Origin: Bacteroidales bacterium UBA1715
GTDB lineage: Bacteria; Bacteroidota; Bacteroidia; Bacteroidales; UBA1715
DNA: 64,000 nucleotides
Assembly (NCBI GenBank): GCA_002317135.1
Contig: DCIX01000038.1
Span: 1-64,000, forward strand
Reading direction: 5' to 3'
Shown here: positions 61,216-64,000 of the stretch, one piece after another
How the letters are laid out: each line of letters starts with the position of its first letter
How positions within the stretch are numbered: the stretch's first letter is position 1
Made by a program: the position numbers and the translations under genes
The notes under the pieces: model-generated
Told to the model about the DNA's origin: nothing
Database searches by the model: none
What the model saw: the letters and a program-made list of their open reading frames with translations, nothing else

Positions 61216-62138
61216 TTTTGATACGACAAGACATACCTGTCTCGTTTCGAAGAATCTATATCGTTCACATTCACAAGGATACCAGTTTCTTCTACAGCAC
61301 CAAATCCTTCATTTAACGAAGTGCCAAACACTTTCATCGTTCGACTTAACTGAATGTAAGAATTTACCAATGGCGGAATTGTGCAGTTGCGTTCACGCAC
61401 TACTTTCGACAAGATTTTATAATCTTCCTCAAATGAATCTCCAACAAACACCGATTGTAATTCTTCTATATTATAATGATAATCAAGCCGTTGCTTGGGA
61501 ATCACTAATTGTTCTGTATCGGAAAAATACTTATTCATAAAGAATAAGATATAATCACGAGCAAGTTTGTCGTAACTCAAATACATGGTCACTTTTCCAA
61601 ACAAATATTGCACCGACGGATTACGGGCAACAACAGCACCAATTCCTTCCCATAAATTATCGAGGACAAATACACTTTTTTTGGCGTCACCACCAACCAT
61701 AGACTCATCATACACAAAAGAACGGCCCAATTCTATAGTTACCGGCATATATTCTTTTTTGAACTTCTCGGAATAATCGAACAATTCAGCTGTCGCCAAA
61801 TCGTAAGTTCCATCAAGATTGCGGGCGTCATCACAAACAATATACCGATAGCCGCCAAGAATCTGCTGACGTTCCGGATTCCAAACCACAATCTGGTCAG
61901 AAGCATGCAGCGGATGCACGTCAAATTCATCTATATCAAAGCTTAATCCTGTTCCGCCACCAGCACGACGAAAAGCCAATTCACGCAAACGACCAATTTC
62001 ACGCAACACATGAGGAGCATTTGCATAATTAACCGTATAGATTTTATTTCCACCAAAACGAGCATCACGCAAAAAACATTCCTGCGTCAATTCACTTACA
62101 AGTAACTCTCTATCAATCGGTTCGATTATTGGTTCCAT
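61212..62138 (-). CDS. glsB: GNAT acyltransferase, glycine-lipid N-acyltransferase-like
   Basis: A 308-residue protein resembling hemolysin-like/OlsB-type N-acyltransferases, which use acyl-ACP. Recognisable: LREIGRLRELAFRRAGGGTG (about 45-64) and the ILGGYRYIVCDD strand with IELGRSFVYDES near 157. In B. thetaiotaomicron the GlsB/GlsA pair makes N-acyl glycine lipids; the presence of the PlsC-like gene directly upstream makes this assignment likely. It overlaps its neighbours by 1 and 4 bp. Confidence 0.8.
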   Translation of the reverse strand: MEPIIEPIDRELLVSELTQECFLRDARFGGNKIYTVNYANAPHVLREIGRLRELAFRRAGGGTGLSFDIDEFDVHPLHASDQIVVWNPERQQILGGYRYIVCDDARNLDGTYDLATAELFDYSEKFKKEYMPVTIELGRSFVYDESMVGGDAKKSVFVLDNLWEGIGAVVARNPSVQYLFGKVTMYLSYDKLARDYILFFMNKYFSDTEQLVIPKQRLDYHYNIEELQSVFVGDSFEEDYKILSKVVRERNCTIPPLVNSYIQLSRTMKVFGTSLNEGFGAVEETGILVNVNDIDSSKRDRYVLSYQK

Positions 62139-62959
62139 TATTTTTGTGGTAAAGAATATACTATTTGTTTAATTTCATCTGCCCATTCCAAATCCGTTTT
62201 TTCGGCAGTTAGGGTTGTGTATGGTATTGGTTTTCCGAAATAAATAGGAAAACTTTCATTTTTATGTTTATAGAACTCATCAACTAAATACAACTGTTCT
62301 ATGTTTGTTTTGATTCCTAACTTTTTACGCCAATGTGCTAGATTATAGAAAAACTTTGAATTTTGTCCGCCAATAAACACTGGAATTATATCCCGTTGAT
62401 AGCGTTTTGCATACGCCACAAACGATTTTTTCCATTGCAAATCGGTGATTTTCCCATCAATTTTACGAGAAACCAAACCCGCAGGAAAAATAATAAACTG
62501 AGAGTCCGACGATAATGTTTGATTCAACACATCTACATATTCTGGTTTATTTCGCCCAAAACGATTAATCGGAAGAAAGACATCCTGAACATCAGGGACA
62601 TTCATAAGCAAATCGTTCACCATCATTTTCACTTCTGGAAACATTTTTCCAACAACCGACATAATCATAATGCCATCGGGACCGCCAAAGGGATGATTCG
62701 CGACAAAAATAAAACGTCCTTGCTTCGGAACATTTTCTTGGTTGCGAACATCTATCTGAATATTATTGACTTCTAAATATTTGTGGAATTTCGGCACTCC
62801 AGCAAGACCAGAAACTGCCACCAAATCGTGGTTAATTTCATCTTGATGTAATACCCGTTTAAAATATCGAATAACAAAACGAGGCAACTTATTATATAAT
62901 GAAGGAGCCTTCGCCTTCAATATTTTCTCAATGTTGATAAATTCCTGCGTTTCGTCCAT
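62138..62959 (-). CDS. glsA: PlsC-like acyltransferase, glycine-lipid O-acyltransferase-like
   Basis: A 273-residue acyltransferase of the PlsC/LPLAT fold. The HX4D motif is NHPFGGPDG (His89, Asp95) and FPAGLVSRK is the conserved acceptor block. It is the first gene of an operon glsA-glsB-ygjP. The ATG at 62959 is chosen: it starts 15 bp after a perfect promoter; the longer frame crosses it. The product is expected to O-acylate an N-acyl-glycine to give the two-chain glycine lipid of Bacteroidota membranes. Confidence 0.82.
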   Translation of the reverse strand: MDETQEFINIEKILKAKAPSLYNKLPRFVIRYFKRVLHQDEINHDLVAVSGLAGVPKFHKYLEVNNIQIDVRNQENVPKQGRFIFVANHPFGGPDGIMIMSVVGKMFPEVKMMVNDLLMNVPDVQDVFLPINRFGRNKPEYVDVLNQTLSSDSQFIIFPAGLVSRKIDGKITDLQWKKSFVAYAKRYQRDIIPVFIGGQNSKFFYNLAHWRKKLGIKTNIEQLYLVDEFYKHKNESFPIYFGKPIPYTTLTAEKTDLEWADEIKQIVYSLPQK

Positions 62960-62973
62960 TGTAAACTTTTTGA

Positions 62974-63004
62974 CAAAGATAGTTTTTTGAGATAAGATTA
63001 CAAA
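62974..63004 (-). promoter_or_regulatory. Promoter of the glsA-glsB operon
   Basis: Minus strand TTTG (63004-63001), exactly 19 bp, TATCTTTG (62981-62974). Perfect match to the phylum consensus and correctly placed for the ATG at 62959. Confidence 0.85.
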
Positions 63005-63099
63005 TACGAAAATAGACGTAAAAAACAAAAGCCATTTCAGAAAAAAAAGTTATCTTTCGCCCACAAAAAATTGAATGTTTAATTTTTAAAAATTACCTA

Positions 63100-64000
63100 A
63101 TGAAATACGGTTTTTTCGATGACGCAAACAGAGAATACGTTATCACAAATCCTAAAACTCCTTATCCATGGATCAACTACCTTGGAAACGAGGATTTCTT
63201 CTCTCTAGTTTCTAACACTGGTGGTGGTTACACATTCTACAAAGACGCTAAATTCCGTCGTTTGACTCGTTACCGCTACAACAACGTTCCTACTGACGAT
63301 GGAGGAAAATATTTCTACATTAAAGATGGTGATACAGTTTGGAACCCAGGTTGGAAACCTTGCAAAACTACACTTGACAGCTACGAATGCCACCATGGTA
63401 TGAGTTATACAAAAATCAAAGGTGCTAAGAATGGTGTTGAAGCTGAAGTTCTTCAGTTTATTCCACTTGGCTTCTGGGGTGAAGTTTTGAAAGTATCTTT
63501 GAAAAACACAACTAACGAAACTAAGAAACTTAAGTTTTTCTCTTTCATAGAATGGTGTTTGTGGAACGCTTCTGACGATATGGAAAACTTCCAACGTAAC
63601 TTCTCTACTGGTGAAGTTGAAATCGAAGGTTCTGTTATCTACCACAAAACTGAATTCAAAGAACGTCGTAACCACTACGCATTCTATTCAGTAAACACTC
63701 CTATCCAAGGTTATGACACTGACCGTGAATCATTCATCGGTTTGTACAACGGTTTCGATAGTCCAGATGCAGTATTCGAAGGCAAACCAAGAAACACTGA
63801 AGCTCACGGATGGTCTCCAATCGCTTCCCATTATATTGAAGTAGAACTTGCTCCAGGTGCAAGCAAAGATTTCATCTTTATGCTTGGTTATGTTGAGCTT
63901 CCAAAAGAAGAAAAATGGGAAAGCAAATTGGTTATCAATAAGAAACCTGCTAAAGCAATGATTGCTAAATATGACACAGTTGAAAAAGTAACTGCTGCTT
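63100..64000 (+). CDS. Cellobiose phosphorylase, N-terminal part (runs off the window)
   Basis: The + strand from the ATG at 63100 is open to the window end (300 codons) and codes for a GH94 N-terminal sandwich: MKYGFFDDANREYVITNPKT, then PWINYLGNEDFFSLVSNTGGGYTFYKD and RYRYNNVPTDDGGKYFYIKDGD. These match cellobiose phosphorylases of Cellvibrio gilvus type closely. The gene is a second GH94 member of this window, distinct in sequence from the one at 25491. The catalytic barrel lies beyond the window. It is transcribed divergently from the glsA operon. Confidence 0.9.
   Translation, partial: MKYGFFDDANREYVITNPKTPYPWINYLGNEDFFSLVSNTGGGYTFYKDAKFRRLTRYRYNNVPTDDGGKYFYIKDGDTVWNPGWKPCKTTLDSYECHHGMSYTKIKGAKNGVEAEVLQFIPLGFWGEVLKVSLKNTTNETKKLKFFSFIEWCLWNASDDMENFQRNFSTGEVEIEGSVIYHKTEFKERRNHYAFYSVNTPIQGYDTDRESFIGLYNGFDSPDAVFEGKPRNTEAHGWSPIASHYIEVELAPGASKDFIFMLGYVELPKEEKWESKLVINKKPAKAMIAKYDTVEKVTAA

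Noticed and set aside
63205..63675. Minus-strand frame of 156 codons at the right edge
   Set aside because: It is the antisense of the GH94 gene beginning at 63100, whose true + frame runs off the window without a stop.

Overview
The window comes from an AT-rich bacterium of the Bacteroidota, most likely an anaerobic Bacteroidales. The evidence is: promoters of the form TTTG-N19-TAnnTTTG (clear at 6744-6774, 7263-7293, 52053-52083 and 62974-63004); a type IX secretion C-terminal sorting domain (53614-55941) and a GldB-like lipoprotein; a class III anaerobic ribonucleotide reductase; a glycine-lipid (Gls-type) acyltransferase pair; and several short secreted proteins and lipoproteins of the MKK(F/K) signal-peptide type. 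The standard genetic code is used and most genes lack a Shine-Dalgarno sequence.

Layout. 1-9.5 kb: exonuclease III, a bile-acid/sodium symporter family protein, small secreted proteins and lipoproteins, a Nat-type ABC exporter, a hemolysin III protein. 9.6-13.1 kb: an nrdD-nrdG operon ending in an AlbA_2-domain protein. 13.7-19.6 kb: a nearly complete type II fatty-acid synthesis cluster (acyl-CoA/ACP ligase, fabF, fabZ, fabG, fabI, fabD) followed by a LytS/LytTR two-component pair (19.6-21.4 kb). 21.5-25.3 kb: housekeeping genes (tRNA-Thr, thrH-like, coaD, purB). 25.5-27.9 kb: a GH94 disaccharide phosphorylase; a second GH94 gene, cellobiose phosphorylase-like, starts at 63100 and runs off the right edge. 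28-29.7 kb: a Crp/Fnr regulator and small genes, one of which has a perfect TGTAAC-N4-GTTACA site.

29.7-35.8 kb is the most remarkable region. A methyltransferase gene is cut after about 465 bp and fused to the last 236 bp of a GH94 gene. The 3' end of that fragment plus its terminator (139 bp) is repeated 138/139 identically on both sides of a 2.6-kb insert that carries exactly a cytosine-5 methyltransferase and an HpaII-family restriction endonuclease. This is the structure expected for restriction-modification insertion with long target duplication. It is followed by an AAA/DUF4143 ATPase behind two palindromic repeats, a stretch of unrecognised DNA, and an intact copy of the broken methyltransferase.

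35.8-45.3 kb: a U32 protease family protein, HigBA and HicAB toxin-antitoxin pairs, an AlkD-like repair protein, leuS, GtrA, a CCA-adding-type nucleotidyltransferase, tRNA-Leu, a trypsin-like protease. 45.6-51.9 kb: a tight run, TonB receptor / membrane polyferredoxin / Tat-signal aldo-keto reductase with 4Fe-4S and DUF1893 domains / tatA / tatC, which appears to encode a cell-envelope redox module together with its export system. 52-63 kb: initiator-like tRNA-Met, a DUF5131 protein, a XRE-cupin regulator, a T9SS-exported protein, mannose-1-phosphate guanylyltransferase, GldB, lipid A-type acyltransferase, LicD, and the glycine-lipid operon.
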